Source: Virgibacillus oceani (GTDB taxonomy: Bacteria; Bacillota; Bacilli; Bacillales; Amphibacillaceae). Taken from it: a stretch of 64,000 nucleotides of DNA. The stretch's first letter is position 1. The number at the start of each line of letters is the position of its first letter. Below the pieces are notes generated by a model. That model worked only from the letters and a program-made list of their open reading frames with translations. It was not told where the DNA came from and did no database searches. Positions 13,005 to 22,844 of the stretch are shown piece after piece. The translations under genes were made by a program, and so were the position numbers. The stretch covers positions 496,001-560,000 of the forward strand of contig NZ_BMFR01000001.1 of NCBI RefSeq assembly GCF_014638995.1. The letters run 5' to 3'.

Positions 13005-16000
13005 TTGGCTAGAAAAAAGAATGAAACCCAAGTAACCTTTAGTGTCTTTAATAAAGATTTTAATAAAGGCATGAACGAGATGCGTGATGAAAGTAAGCGT
13101 CTAAATAAAGAATTTAAACTGCAGCAAGCTCAAATGAGGGATACGGCTACTGCTACAGAAAAATTAGAGGCAAAGATTGAATATCTCGGAAAAGAGTATG
13201 ACATCACTAGGCGCAAAATAAAGTCTACTGAAGAGCAATTGGAAAAAGCTAAGGAAACATATGGAGAAAACTCAAACGAAGCAAATAAGCTATCTAATAA
13301 GTTATTAGACTTGCGAATTTCTGAACAGAAGCTCGAAAACTCTATTAACTATTCTCGTAAAGAAATAGATAAGCAAGGTCAAGAAATGGTAGAGACCAGC
13401 GAAGGTGCGGATAAATTAAAACGTTCCCTTCAAGATATTTCAGAAACGGCTAGTGATGTTGGCGACAAATTAAACACCGGTGTCACACTTCCTTTAGCTG
13501 GATTAGGTGCGGCAGGTGGAGCAGCAGCTATTAGCATGGATGATGCTATTCAATTAATGATCGGGTCGCTAGGAGCTGTTGGCGATGAAGCAAAACAGCT
13601 AGAAACTGATATGCGTACTGTTTGGGAGGACGGCTTTGGAGATAATCCGGAACAAGTTGCACGATCGATTGCGTTAATCAAACAAAATATCCAAGGTATT
13701 GATGATGGTGAGGAGCTTCAAAAAGTAACCAAAAACATGTTGATTCTTTCTAAAACAACCGAATCGGATATGTCAGAAGCTACCCGCGGTGTTAACCAAC
13801 TAATGCATAACTTTGGCATTACTTCTCAAGAAGCCTTGGATTTGTTTACGAAAGGGCAACAGGAAGGTATTAATTATTCTCAAGAAATGTTCGACAACGT
13901 TTCCGAATATGCACCTTTATTCAAACAAATGGGATTTACTGCAGAAGAATATTTCTCCATCCTAGCAAACGGAACTAAAAACGGTGCTTATAATCTAGAT
14001 TATATTAACGATCTGATGAAAGAATTTAATATCCGGGTCCAAGATGGTTCTGATACAACCGCAGATGCATTCAAGGGGATGTCTAAGGAAACACAAAACC
14101 TGTTTAAAGAATTTGAGAACGGTGAGGCAACTGCAGAGGATTTATTCAAACAGGTTATTCCGGAACTTGAAAATATGGATGATCAAGTCAAAGCTAACCA
14201 AATTGGAGTCGAGCTTTTTGGAACGAAATTTGAGGACCTTGAAAAGACAACCGTTTATTCCCTTGATAACGTTAATGATGCCTTTAAAGACACGGAAGGC
14301 GCTATGGATGACCTTGCTAAAACGCAAGAAGAGGCTATAGGTGTTAAAGCGCAAAGAGCTTGGAGAAATTTACAAAAAGCAGTTGAACCAATTGGTGAAG
14401 AATTACTAGACATCTTAGAAGATATTACACCAAAAATTGAGGACTTAGCCGAATGGTTTGTAAATTTGGATGATGAAACAAGAGATTATTTATTAACGTT
14501 AGGTGGAACTGCTGCAGCTGCTGGACCTGCATTAAAAACCTTCTCTGCCCTTTCAAGGTTAGTAGGTGGTCTACACGGTGGATTTGGAAAAGCAGGTGCT
14601 GCCGCTGGTAAAAAAGGATTTGGCGGAACACTGCTAAGGGTTATAAGTAAAGCGGGTCCTGTTGGCTTAGCTGTTGGTGTTATTGGCGGATTAAGCGTTG
14701 CGATTAATAACCTAATATCTGATGAAGAGGAATTAAATAAGGTATCTTTTAAAAAATATGATTCTTTGATGAAGCAGCACGAATCGAACGCAAAAATGAT
14801 TGAACAATATGATATGCTTCGAAATCAATCTAAATTAACTGCTGACGAGTTTGAGAGATATGTAGACCTGCAAAGCGAATTACAAGAAGCAACGGATCCG
14901 GAAGTCATTAAAGCTATAAAAGATGAAATGGCAGAATTAGAAGAGAAGTCTGGATTCACAAATGGAGAACTAGACACCATGGTTGGCTTAAATGATGATC
15001 TAGTTGACGCATTACCAGGTGCATCCGGCGAAATCACAGACCAAGGAAAAGCTGTAGCAGGGACAACAGGTGAACTAAAAAAATATAACTCCGAAATTAG
15101 TAAAATGGCTACTCTTGAATTAGAGGGGCAATATCTAGATGCTTTGGAAAATCAAAGTAAATTACTTAAAGATAGAACCGAACAGCAAAACAAATTTAAC
15201 ATGTTAAAAGACCATGAATCTATAGTTGCTCAAGTACTGGATAATTATAATCAACAATCGGTTGATTCAGCTCTTACAAAACTTGAGACTCAAGGTAAAG
15301 AGCTTCGCAATTTGATCAATAGCGGACAATTAAGAGGCGAAGAACTCGAACTAGCCAAGCAACAAGAAAAAGTAAATGCTAATATCCGTCAAGCATTGAG
15401 TGAAGGTGAATCTGAATTAAACAAGCAATTAAGGACCCTCAAACAGCAAAAAAACGAGCAAGAAATTAAGATATTAAATACAGATAAAGAAATAGCAAAA
15501 CTCGGCCAAGTATTTCAGAAATTACAAACCAATTACTTAGTTAGTGCTGGTATAACCGAAGAAAAAGCATATCAAGCTTATCAAGACGGTAAGGCACTTG
15601 AAGTTTTAGATAATAAAATCTCAAAATTACAGGAAGAAAAACAAAAGCTAAAGGAAAACACACCTGCAGCACAACGTAATACAGAAGAATATAGGGATCA
15701 GGTCAGTGAAATTGATGATCAAATTGATAAATTAAATACTGCTAAAGGTAAAATCAAGGATTTATCTAAAGATGCTGAGGACTATACAGATGAACTTGGC
15801 GAAGACGTCACCAAGAATGTCATAGCGAACCTTAGCCCATCTGCTGACGCAATTGATAAAAGGTTGCAAAAAGCAGTTTCAAAAAAGGTAGGCGTTTATA
15901 CGGATTATATTCGAGGTAATGCACCTTCCTTTTTTGGAGATAGTAATGCGGATGGAACAAATTTCTTTAATCACCCAAGTGGGCGTTCCTGGTTAGGTGA

Positions 16001-16358
16001 AAAAGGTACTGAATTAATTAATGAGGGCAACAAATGGTGGCTAGCGGATTTTGGATTATACAACCTAAAGCAAGGAGCTAAAGTCTTCACAGCCGAACAA
16101 ACGGATAAAATTTTTAGTGGATTAAGTAAATTACCTGGTTATGCAACCGGTAAAGGTGTAAGCCCGGAAATGAGTAGAAACCTAGATAGAATGAGTTCTG
16201 CGCTAACTATGAGTAATAATATTAATAATCAATTAAATGTTCAGATTGGTGTTGGAGATGTCATTATAAATGATCGCATAGCTGGACAAATATTATGGAG
16301 GCCCATAAAAGAAAACATCGATTTTCACGAACGCAGAAATGAAACCTTTAGGAGGTGA
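13005..16358 (+). CDS. Tail tape measure protein
   Basis: This 1117-residue protein is the longest but one in the late operon. It has an N-terminal coiled coil (about 5-145), a TP901-type core (about 150-470), glycine/alanine-rich hydrophobic segments (TLGGTAAAAGPALKTFSALS, GPVGLAVGVIGGLSVAI, about 495-570) and further coiled coil at 585-960. It sets tail length and takes part in DNA injection. The hydrophobic parts may insert into the host membrane. Start TTG 13005 follows AGGAGGTG. The expected tail length scales with its size. Confidence 0.92.
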   Translation: MARKKNETQVTFSVFNKDFNKGMNEMRDESKRLNKEFKLQQAQMRDTATATEKLEAKIEYLGKEYDITRRKIKSTEEQLEKAKETYGENSNEANKLSNKLLDLRISEQKLENSINYSRKEIDKQGQEMVETSEGADKLKRSLQDISETASDVGDKLNTGVTLPLAGLGAAGGAAAISMDDAIQLMIGSLGAVGDEAKQLETDMRTVWEDGFGDNPEQVARSIALIKQNIQGIDDGEELQKVTKNMLILSKTTESDMSEATRGVNQLMHNFGITSQEALDLFTKGQQEGINYSQEMFDNVSEYAPLFKQMGFTAEEYFSILANGTKNGAYNLDYINDLMKEFNIRVQDGSDTTADAFKGMSKETQNLFKEFENGEATAEDLFKQVIPELENMDDQVKANQIGVELFGTKFEDLEKTTVYSLDNVNDAFKDTEGAMDDLAKTQEEAIGVKAQRAWRNLQKAVEPIGEELLDILEDITPKIEDLAEWFVNLDDETRDYLLTLGGTAAAAGPALKTFSALSRLVGGLHGGFGKAGAAAGKKGFGGTLLRVISKAGPVGLAVGVIGGLSVAINNLISDEEELNKVSFKKYDSLMKQHESNAKMIEQYDMLRNQSKLTADEFERYVDLQSELQEATDPEVIKAIKDEMAELEEKSGFTNGELDTMVGLNDDLVDALPGASGEITDQGKAVAGTTGELKKYNSEISKMATLELEGQYLDALENQSKLLKDRTEQQNKFNMLKDHESIVAQVLDNYNQQSVDSALTKLETQGKELRNLINSGQLRGEELELAKQQEKVNANIRQALSEGESELNKQLRTLKQQKNEQEIKILNTDKEIAKLGQVFQKLQTNYLVSAGITEEKAYQAYQDGKALEVLDNKISKLQEEKQKLKENTPAAQRNTEEYRDQVSEIDDQIDKLNTAKGKIKDLSKDAEDYTDELGEDVTKNVIANLSPSADAIDKRLQKAVSKKVGVYTDYIRGNAPSFFGDSNADGTNFFNHPSGRSWLGEKGTELINEGNKWWLADFGLYNLKQGAKVFTAEQTDKIFSGLSKLPGYATGKGVSPEMSRNLDRMSSALTMSNNINNQLNVQIGVGDVIINDRIAGQILWRPIKENIDFHERRNETFRR

Positions 16359-16363
16359 GAAGA

Positions 16364-17824
16364 TTGAAAAGTGAGTTAAACTTTAAGGTTAAATACAATA
16401 ATATCTCAACAGACATGCACGATATTGGTCTTTGGGTTGAATCTTTTCATATTTTCTCCCCAAATGCAGAACGAACTAAATTAACGGTACCGGGAATGGC
16501 GGGATCCCATCAATCCAATTATAGAATGGGCGAAAGAAAGGTTCATATTGCTTTGCAGATAGAATCAGATACTATGATTGAATATGATGAAATTAAACAT
16601 AAAATCTATGAACTATTTTATACAGAAAAAGAGTTTTCTATAATTCGAGACTTAACTCCCGATAAAGAAATATTTGTTATTCAGGAAGGCGACTATGATA
16701 TTGAAAATATTACACAATCAGATGGGGAATTCAGTCTTACATTAACGATGTTAGACCCGTATCTTTACGGACCCGAGCTAACACCACCTTTCCCATCTGA
16801 TGTCGCAATCGTAACTAATAATGGTACGGCTGATGCAGACCCCATAATTGAATTAGAAGTCATGGCACCTATAACCTTTGCTATGGTTCAAAATCAAAAT
16901 GACGAATACATGATGATAGGGCGTCCGGCACCTGTAGAACAAGAACCGGTTGAAGAATATACCAAACTGATTAACGATAATATGAGTACCTTAGTGGGGT
17001 GGGGGGATGCAGTAACTGTCACCGATGGCTATTTAGGTGGAGAAATTGAATCAGATGGAATTAGGTTTTTTCCAAGGTCTTTTGGTACAGCTGTTGCACC
17101 TTTACGTTGGCAAGGTCCGGGTCTTGTAAAATCATTACCCGAAGAAGTGCAAGACTTTGAAATGAATGTCACCGTTCGAAATGAGAATGTCGGATGGGAA
17201 ACCGGTATGGTTGAAGCCTATTTGCTGGATAGCTTAGATAGGCAGATTGTTAGAATTCATTTATCCGATTCATGGAAGGAATCAGCTAACATAAACGGTC
17301 GAGTGCAATTAGGGCATGATGAATATCAACGCTTTCCATTCATGACAAGTGCACCTGATAATCATCGTGATTGGAATAATTTTTATGGCATTATGAAGCT
17401 GCAAAGGCGTGGCAACCGCTGGTGGTTTTATTTTGCAAGGATAAGCGATGATAAACGTGTCCAAATTTCTCACAAGCATTACATTCCACCGATTGAAGGG
17501 ATATTCCAAGAGAAAGTTGCTAAGGTACAGATTGTTTTTCGTAAATGGCCCAATACGGAAACAACCCGAATGGGCGTTTATCATTTAAACTTTTGGAAGA
17601 TTAATGATCTATCTCCAGATGAAGTACCGATTATAGCTGATGTTGGCGATATTATCACGTTTGACCATGTGAACGAGGAATTATTGATCAATGGTGAAGA
17701 TAAAAAGTCCCTAAAGGATTTTGGCGGAAGCTATTTCGGATTAAAACCCGGTGAAAATCAGTTGATTGTACACCCTAGCAATGCATTTAATACAAACATT
17801 CGATTTCGTGAGCGGTTTAAGTAG
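16364..17824 (+). CDS. Distal tail protein (Dit) with extended C-terminus
   Basis: The N-terminal 150 residues match the Dit family (siphovirus tail component), with the motif VPGMAGSHQSNYRMGERKVHIALQI. The family's core is about 250 residues, but this protein has 486, so it carries an insertion or C-terminal domain (about 200-430) rich in W, Y and R, probably a carbohydrate-binding type. AGGAGGTG is followed 6 nt later by TTG 16364, which I take as start instead of the GTG inside the ribosome site. Dit forms the hub joining tail tube and Tal. Confidence 0.8.
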   Translation: MKSELNFKVKYNNISTDMHDIGLWVESFHIFSPNAERTKLTVPGMAGSHQSNYRMGERKVHIALQIESDTMIEYDEIKHKIYELFYTEKEFSIIRDLTPDKEIFVIQEGDYDIENITQSDGEFSLTLTMLDPYLYGPELTPPFPSDVAIVTNNGTADADPIIELEVMAPITFAMVQNQNDEYMMIGRPAPVEQEPVEEYTKLINDNMSTLVGWGDAVTVTDGYLGGEIESDGIRFFPRSFGTAVAPLRWQGPGLVKSLPEEVQDFEMNVTVRNENVGWETGMVEAYLLDSLDRQIVRIHLSDSWKESANINGRVQLGHDEYQRFPFMTSAPDNHRDWNNFYGIMKLQRRGNRWWFYFARISDDKRVQISHKHYIPPIEGIFQEKVAKVQIVFRKWPNTETTRMGVYHLNFWKINDLSPDEVPIIADVGDIITFDHVNEELLINGEDKKSLKDFGGSYFGLKPGENQLIVHPSNAFNTNIRFRERFK

Positions 17825-17835
17825 GAGGTGATGAC

Positions 17836-20800
17836 GTGATACACATTTTAGACGGGCAAACAGATGAAATACTAGCTGATATTACAGCAAAAAATCTATT
17901 ATCAAACAATCACCGTAAATCATTAAAAGATACCCTTGAAACGTTTGATTTTGAAACATTTGCGGATAAGGCATTTTCAAATCATTTAATTGGACAAAAC
18001 CGTGTAATCATCCCGAAAGAAGACAATGGTTATATTGAATTTGTTATTAATGAGGTTGGTAAATATCATGATGAAAGCGGATTGAAAACAGAAGTATATT
18101 CATCAGCTGGTTATCTTATGCTTAAAAAGGCAACCGTTATTAGTCCTACAACATTAAATGGTACAGCTGAGCAACATGTTACAACGGCAGTTGCGGGTAC
18201 TGAATTTAAAGCAGGAGATATAGCCTATGCAGGTGTTGAAGAAATCGTAATAGAGAATCACACGAACCCGTATAGTTTACTGAAGCGTATTGCCAAGACT
18301 TTCAATTTAGAGCTAGATTTCCGTATCGAAATTGAAAACGGAAAAATTGTTCGTTATGTTGATATGCTAGAACGAATTGGAGAATGGCGCGGGCGTGAGG
18401 TTACGTTTGGAAAAGATTTAATTGGAATACGAAGGCGCGAGCGAACGGATAAGATTGTTACTGCATTAAAAGGGCTTGGTCCTATTCGTGAAGATGGTAC
18501 CAGGTTAGAAGTTATTGTTGAGGATAAGGAAGCTTTGACGCGTTGGGGGCGTAATGGAAGGCACATAATTGAACCGTATGAGCCTCAATCAACTGACCAG
18601 GATATGACCTTAGAGCGATTAACCACGTTGACTGAAAATGAATTAGAAAAGCGCGTAAATGCGATTGTAGAATATGAGACGACCATTGCTGATTTAGAAA
18701 ATGTTCCGGGTATGGAAAATAAAAAGATACGATTTGGCGACACAATAAAAATTAAAGATACTACGTTTAATCCGCCTCTTTATCTTGAAGCACGTGTCCA
18801 TACGATGGATAGATCAATAACGGATAAATCTAAAAAACCGGTCATCCTGGGCGATTATATTGAGTATACGGAGGATGAAGTTAAAGCGATTTGGAAGTCA
18901 CTGCAGGCTGAAATTCAACGGAAATTGGCAAGAATGATTACAACATCCGTTCTGTCAAGCTCCGGAGATGTTTTTAAAAATGGTGTTGGTTCTACTGAAT
19001 TAACGGCTAGTGTGTTTTTATCTGGTGCTGAGGTCGATGCAGATGGAACGTTTTATTCTTATTATTGGACAAAACGGGATAAGCGCGGCATACCCGTTTC
19101 CGGTTGGAATAAGACTGGTAAGGTGTTAACTGTAGATGCATCTGAAATAGAAGAAAAGGCAACGTACCAGGTTGAAATTATTCAAGATCAAGTTATGTCG
19201 ATTGGTAGAATTACCATCAGTAATGTATATGACGGAGCGGATGGAGAACAAGGACCAAAAGGTGAAACTGGTGCAACAGGTCCGCAAGGCGATCCGGGTC
19301 CGCAGGGCATACCAGGCCCACCCGGAGAAGACGGTCAATCGCTATATACATGGGTGAAATTCGCGGATAGCCCTACGTCAGGTATGAGTGATAGTCCGTT
19401 GAATAAAGAATATATCGGACTTGCCTATAACAAAACGACACCGACAGAAAGCGCGAATTATGCAGATTATACGTGGGCAAAAACGAAGGGAGAACAGGGT
19501 GTACCAGGACAACCCGGTGCTGACGGTACAGAGCGCTTCACTTGGGTTAAATATGCGGATGACGAAAACGGAAATGGAATGAGCGATAGTCCTGAGGGAA
19601 AACGGTATTTGGGATTGGCTCATAATAAGACGATTGCCAGTGAGAGTAATAATCCAAGTGATTATAATTGGAGTCCGTTGTATGACAATGTGGTGGTTGG
19701 TGGTCGTAATTACTTTGTAGTTAAGGATGCAAAAGAGGATACATTGTTAATATGGGCATCAGGTAATGAAGGTGGAGAAACAGGTGCCTTAGCAAGTGGT
19801 TTTATTCCTGTTGAGCCTACTGATAGGTTTATGGTCTCTCCTAAAAGGACTAGCCAGTTATTCTACTATGATGCTGATAAGGCTTTCATAGATGATTACT
19901 ACAATCAGTCTGGAGGCTCAGTTATAAACATTCCTGATGACAATAGGATTGCTTATATGAGGGTTACATTTAGGAGTAACTTTTTGAATGGAAGAACCAA
20001 AGAAGAAGTATTCGTAATGATTGAAAAAGGCAATATAGTCACTGACTGGACTCCTGCACCTGAAGACCAACGAGCACATGCCACTGAAGTTTCTGAAGCT
20101 GCCTACCTTGATGCCATTCACGATGCAGAGGATTACATGCAAGCAAACGGCATCATGCAGGGTGCGGATTATAACGGTGTAAGTATCACCCCCCAAGAAG
20201 GCTTTATCACTGCAAGAGGTGATGGTCTTGTTCGAACAGTGATGAATAGTACGCTTGGTTATGTAATTCAACGCAGAGCAAGTACATCAAGCCAGTGGAA
20301 AGATGTTCTTTATTTTGATACAAACGGTAATGCAAAGTACGCGGGCAATCTGGAAGGTGTTAGTGGTACGTTTGGTGAAGTGTCTGTAAAGGGTGGCGAC
20401 TTTTTGCTTGAGGATCCCATAACCGGAATGAAATATACAGCTTCACCGAAGCGAAACATGCTAAAAGATCATTCGTTCGAATTAGTTAAATTCAATGGTG
20501 ATGCATTTAATCCGGATAGTATAACGTATAATTGGCTTCCGATGGCAGATGCAAGCATGTTCGAGGACACACCATGGGAACGTGTGAGGGACCCATATGT
20601 TGCTACTGTATTTGCACCGGATGCAGATGCAGCCATGCCTATTTTCGGTGAACAGTCTTTAGTTGTTAAAAATGCGAACTACACGAGGCAGTATGTTTAT
20701 GACGGTGTTTCTGCAGGCACCACGTACACACTTTCCGGGCATTTCAAGCGTCATTGGAAGCAAGCGGGAGGAGGAAGACCGTTACTTGAGGTTTGGCACG

Positions 20801-21408
20801 TCGATGGTACAAGTACTCGTTTGTCACAATTAGTTAGTGATGGAAAGCAGCCTGTAGCAAGTGATTACACTGTAGGAAGGCAATCAGCCACATTCACAGT
20901 ACCATCAAATTTCGCAGATGCACATTCACTGGAAGTTATATTTTCGTGTCAGGATGACTTGTGGATTGATGTAGACGGCGTTCAATTAGTTGAAGGTGAT
21001 GTAGCAGCAGTTTACCAAGTGGAGGATTCAATTTGGGAGATTTCAAAGGGGAATTATCGCCCTATAAAAGATATGCCGGTTCTTTGGGCTGGAACTGCAT
21101 ATCCAACCGATACACAGCCGGTATATCCTGATTTAAAATTGAATGAATGTATAACGGGCTGGGTATTGGAATGGCATGCTTACAATATAGGAGATGGCTT
21201 TATAAACACACATTATCAGTATACCTTCATTCCAAAAGTGCACGCAGAATTTAATTCAGGTTATGCTATGCGCGTGGCATTACGCAGGGATGCTGCAGAT
21301 GATGTTTTAAAATATATATATGTCGATAATGATCATTTAGTCGGTCATGCTGTCAATAACGATGGCGATAACAACCGAATGGCATTAAGCGCAGTCTATG
21401 AGTTTTAG
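17836..21408 (+). CDS. Tail-associated protein / receptor-binding tail fibre (Tal) with collagen-like segments
   Basis: The 1190-residue protein starts with a prophage endopeptidase-tail domain (residues 1-380). Collagen-like Gly-X-Y repeats follow at about 470-500 ([19 protein letters not shown]) and 553-566. Each is followed by a copy of a 48-residue module with [22 protein letters not shown] and NKT (about 503-550 and 568-617). After 618 come GGRNYF-type and carbohydrate-binding-like domains. It forms the tail tip that contacts the host wall. The start is GTG 17836 behind AGGAGGTGATGAC. The module recurs as a free gene at 22657. Confidence 0.85.
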   Translation: MIHILDGQTDEILADITAKNLLSNNHRKSLKDTLETFDFETFADKAFSNHLIGQNRVIIPKEDNGYIEFVINEVGKYHDESGLKTEVYSSAGYLMLKKATVISPTTLNGTAEQHVTTAVAGTEFKAGDIAYAGVEEIVIENHTNPYSLLKRIAKTFNLELDFRIEIENGKIVRYVDMLERIGEWRGREVTFGKDLIGIRRRERTDKIVTALKGLGPIREDGTRLEVIVEDKEALTRWGRNGRHIIEPYEPQSTDQDMTLERLTTLTENELEKRVNAIVEYETTIADLENVPGMENKKIRFGDTIKIKDTTFNPPLYLEARVHTMDRSITDKSKKPVILGDYIEYTEDEVKAIWKSLQAEIQRKLARMITTSVLSSSGDVFKNGVGSTELTASVFLSGAEVDADGTFYSYYWTKRDKRGIPVSGWNKTGKVLTVDASEIEEKATYQVEIIQDQVMSIGRITISNVYDGADGEQGPKGETGATGPQGDPGPQGIPGPPGEDGQSLYTWVKFADSPTSGMSDSPLNKEYIGLAYNKTTPTESANYADYTWAKTKGEQGVPGQPGADGTERFTWVKYADDENGNGMSDSPEGKRYLGLAHNKTIASESNNPSDYNWSPLYDNVVVGGRNYFVVKDAKEDTLLIWASGNEGGETGALASGFIPVEPTDRFMVSPKRTSQLFYYDADKAFIDDYYNQSGGSVINIPDDNRIAYMRVTFRSNFLNGRTKEEVFVMIEKGNIVTDWTPAPEDQRAHATEVSEAAYLDAIHDAEDYMQANGIMQGADYNGVSITPQEGFITARGDGLVRTVMNSTLGYVIQRRASTSSQWKDVLYFDTNGNAKYAGNLEGVSGTFGEVSVKGGDFLLEDPITGMKYTASPKRNMLKDHSFELVKFNGDAFNPDSITYNWLPMADASMFEDTPWERVRDPYVATVFAPDADAAMPIFGEQSLVVKNANYTRQYVYDGVSAGTTYTLSGHFKRHWKQAGGGRPLLEVWHVDGTSTRLSQLVSDGKQPVASDYTVGRQSATFTVPSNFADAHSLEVIFSCQDDLWIDVDGVQLVEGDVAAVYQVEDSIWEISKGNYRPIKDMPVLWAGTAYPTDTQPVYPDLKLNECITGWVLEWHAYNIGDGFINTHYQYTFIPKVHAEFNSGYAMRVALRRDAADDVLKYIYVDNDHLVGHAVNNDGDNNRMALSAVYEF

Positions 21409-21418
21409 GAGGGATTGC

Positions 21419-21703
21419 ATGCGCACTGTTTATTTCACATTAGATGAAAACAATCGATTAACTATATTGTCATCTACTTCAACACGAAATCCTAACGAGA
21501 TCTGTATTGACGTACCAGATGGTCATGATGTCTTATCGAACTATGAGGTTTATAAGTACGTAAACGGGGAGCTAATAAAAGATATCGATTACCAACAAAA
21601 ACTGGTTGATGAAAGGCAAGAGGCACAGAATAAACCAACTGATGAAGAAATGAATGCCATTGCGATAATGGAATTAACAAGTATGCTTTTAGGAGGTGAG
21701 TAA
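21419..21703 (+). CDS. Small tail-end phage protein (XkdW-like position)
   Basis: The protein has 94 residues from ATG 21419, chosen because AGGAGGG lies 5 nt upstream; the open frame to 21398 lies inside the Tal gene. It has a beta-rich first half (RTVYFTLDENNRLTILSST) and a charged helical tail (DYQQKLVDERQEAQ). Gene order after Tal and before a CD1375-like gene resembles the XkdW-XkdX pair of Bacillus phages. Function is unknown, possibly fibre assembly. Confidence 0.6.
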   Translation: MRTVYFTLDENNRLTILSSTSTRNPNEICIDVPDGHDVLSNYEVYKYVNGELIKDIDYQQKLVDERQEAQNKPTDEEMNAIAIMELTSMLLGGE

Positions 21704-21835
21704 ATGTTGGCTATGTTATTTGCGACTTATATCATAAGAGGGAAATGGGCTTATAAAGATGTTCCGGATATTTTGAAGGCAGATGTTGATAAAATATTGA
21801 TTGCGGAAGGCAGAGAAGACTTAATCACAACTTAA
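21704..21835 (+). CDS. CD1375/XkdX-like small phage protein, 43 aa
   Basis: The ATG at 21704 directly follows the previous stop and is led by AGGAGGTGAG. The 43 residues contain the family pattern FATYIIRGKWAYKDVPDIL, then DVDKIL, as in the CD1375 group of tail-end proteins. Their function is not known, but they are conserved next to tail fibre genes. Confidence 0.7.
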   Translation: MLAMLFATYIIRGKWAYKDVPDILKADVDKILIAEGREDLITT

Positions 21836-21837
21836 GT

Positions 21838-21863
21838 AAACGCCAAGTAAGGCGTTATTTTTA
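21838..21863 (+). terminator. Terminator after the CD1375-like gene
   Basis: AACGCC (21839-21844) pairs with GGCGTT (21851-21856), then ATTTTTAT. The right half is repeated almost exactly at 22243-22256. Confidence 0.7.
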
Positions 21864-21880
21864 TGGGTTGAAAGGATAAT

Positions 21881-21915
21881 CCCCCTTTATGTCGAATTTA
21901 GTAGACAAAAGGGGG
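21881..21915 (+). promoter_or_regulatory. Hairpin that sequesters a ribosome binding site
   Basis: CCCCCTTTATGTC (21881-21893) can pair with GACAAAAGGGGG (21904-21915), which contains the ribosome site of the next gene. It could act as a translational switch for that gene, or serve as a processing site. Confidence 0.4.
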
Positions 21916-21923
21916 TGTATCAA

Positions 21924-22106
21924 ATGCAAGTTAAATACAATTTCAAAGATGGTAGACAATTTTCCCAAGAAATACCTGATGATGAACTTGCCGTTGGTGA
22001 ACTTTTTAAGTTAGTTGTAAGGGGGAAGCATGAAAATGCTGATATCGCCACTAATAGTGAAAATCTAAAATACGAAGATGTGCATTCAGTTGAATTAATT
22101 TTATAA
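21924..22106 (+). CDS. Unknown 60-aa phage protein
   Basis: The start is ATG 21924, since AAAGGGGG lies 9 nt upstream and the in-frame GTG at 21915 overlaps it. The 60-residue soluble protein has a beta-hairpin start (QVKYNFKDGRQFSQEIPDDE) and an acidic end. It is flanked by terminators on both sides and so is probably separately controlled. Family not recognised. Confidence 0.55.
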   Translation: MQVKYNFKDGRQFSQEIPDDELAVGELFKLVVRGKHENADIATNSENLKYEDVHSVELIL

Positions 22107-22114
22107 CTAAAAGG

Positions 22115-22141
22115 AAAGTCGGCCGACGGGTGGGCTTTTTA
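22115..22141 (+). terminator. Probable terminator with an embedded palindrome
   Basis: AAAGTC pairs with GGGCTTT (one wobble), with the self-complementary GTCGGCCGAC at 22118-22127 inside, followed by TTTTTATA. Confidence 0.45.
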
Positions 22142-22157
22142 TATTGGAGGTGATAGC

Positions 22158-22241
22158 ATGTTGAACATTGGTAATCTTTATATAGATGAAAAAGGAAACG
22201 TCATTTTTAGAGGTGACATAACATCAACAAACGCCGAATAA
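22158..22241 (+). CDS. Micro-gene of 27 aa between terminators
   Basis: A clear GGAGGTG lies 8 nt before ATG 22158. The frame begins MLNIGNLYIDEKGNVIFRGD and ends at TAA 22239, inside the next terminator stem. It could be a genuine small protein, a leader peptide or the stump of a lost tail-fibre gene, whose repeat units often begin this way. Family not recognised. Confidence 0.35.
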   Translation: MLNIGNLYIDEKGNVIFRGDITSTNAE

Positions 22242-22255
22242 GGGCGTTATTTTTA
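22229..22255 (+). terminator. Terminator overlapping the 27-aa ORF stop
   Basis: AACGCC (22230-22235) pairs with GGCGTT (22243-22248), then ATTTTTATG. It is a near copy of the terminator at 21838. Confidence 0.65.
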
Positions 22256-22266
22256 TGCAATAAAAC

Positions 22267-22314
22267 GGGGTAGTCTGCTACTACCCCTGGGCGCACTACA
22301 GGGAGATAGTGCGC
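22267..22314 (+). promoter_or_regulatory. Two consecutive perfect 8-bp hairpins
   Basis: GGGGTAGT / ACTACCCC (22267-22274, 22280-22287) is followed three bases later by GCGCACTA / TAGTGCGC (22291-22298, 22307-22314) and a T-rich stretch. The second could act as a terminator. Together they form a compact structured leader ahead of the lysis genes. Confidence 0.5.
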
Positions 22315-22360
22315 TTATTTAATTTATACGTATTTATGTCGCAAGGTTAGGGGGTCAAGA

Positions 22361-22639
22361 ATGGCAGAGGAGATGGAAAGTATGGATGTATGGAAAGAGA
22401 AGGTGCAGCAGGATATAAACGATCTAAAGCAGGGTCAGAGACAATTGAAAAATGATATCGATAATCTGAAACTGAACGATATCAAACAAGATGAAAAAAT
22501 TATATCCTTACAAACAACTCTTACATCAATTCAGGACGATACAAAATGGATAAGACGCATGATAACAAAAGCGATCGTTTCAGCCATAATCACAGGATTA
22601 ATTGGCGGTGCGATTGCTTTATTTTTTACTAAATTTTAA
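22361..22639 (+). CDS. xhlA: XhlA-family lysis-associated membrane protein
   Basis: The 92-residue protein has an N-terminal coiled coil (about 10-60) and a single C-terminal membrane span (IVSAIITGLIGGAIALFF, about 72-89). This is the layout of XhlA (hemolysin XhlA family), which works with the XhlB holin and the amidase in PBSX-type host lysis. It lies immediately before the free-standing repeat gene and close to holin and amidase. RBS TTAGGGGG precedes the ATG. Confidence 0.8.
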   Translation: MAEEMESMDVWKEKVQQDINDLKQGQRQLKNDIDNLKLNDIKQDEKIISLQTTLTSIQDDTKWIRRMITKAIVSAIITGLIGGAIALFFTKF

Positions 22640-22656
22640 AAGGAGGTGTTTAAGTT

Positions 22657-22812
22657 ATGTATATATGGGTTAAATATGCTGACGATATACAGGGTAATGG
22701 AATGGGTGATGCTTCTAATGGAAAAAGGTATATTGGTTTAGCTGAAAATAAAACGTCTTCCAATGACTCCGTAAACCCTAATGATTATGTTTGGAGTCCC
22801 GTTAAAGAGTAG
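22657..22812 (+). CDS. Free-standing copy of the Tal repeat module, 51 aa
   Basis: AGGAGGTG precedes ATG 22657 by 9 nt, opening 51 codons to TAG 22810. The protein is essentially one copy of the module found twice in the Tal protein: WVKYADD, GNGM.D, GKRYIGLA, NKT, and NP.DY.WSP are all shared, most closely with the second copy. Nothing else is attached. It may have arisen by duplication and may coat, compete for or assist the tail tip; function is inference. Confidence 0.65.
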   Translation: MYIWVKYADDIQGNGMGDASNGKRYIGLAENKTSSNDSVNPNDYVWSPVKE

Positions 22813-22838
22813 AGGATAGCTCCCACTATCCTCTTTTG
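22811..22838 (+). terminator. Terminator after the free repeat module
   Basis: AGAGGATAG (22811-22819) pairs perfectly with CTATCCTCT (22826-22834), followed by TTTT. Confidence 0.8.
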
Positions 22839-22844
22839 GTTTTA

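Noticed and set aside
14044..14340. 98-codon frame inside the tape measure gene
   Set aside because: Alternate frame of a repetitive helical gene, without start signals.
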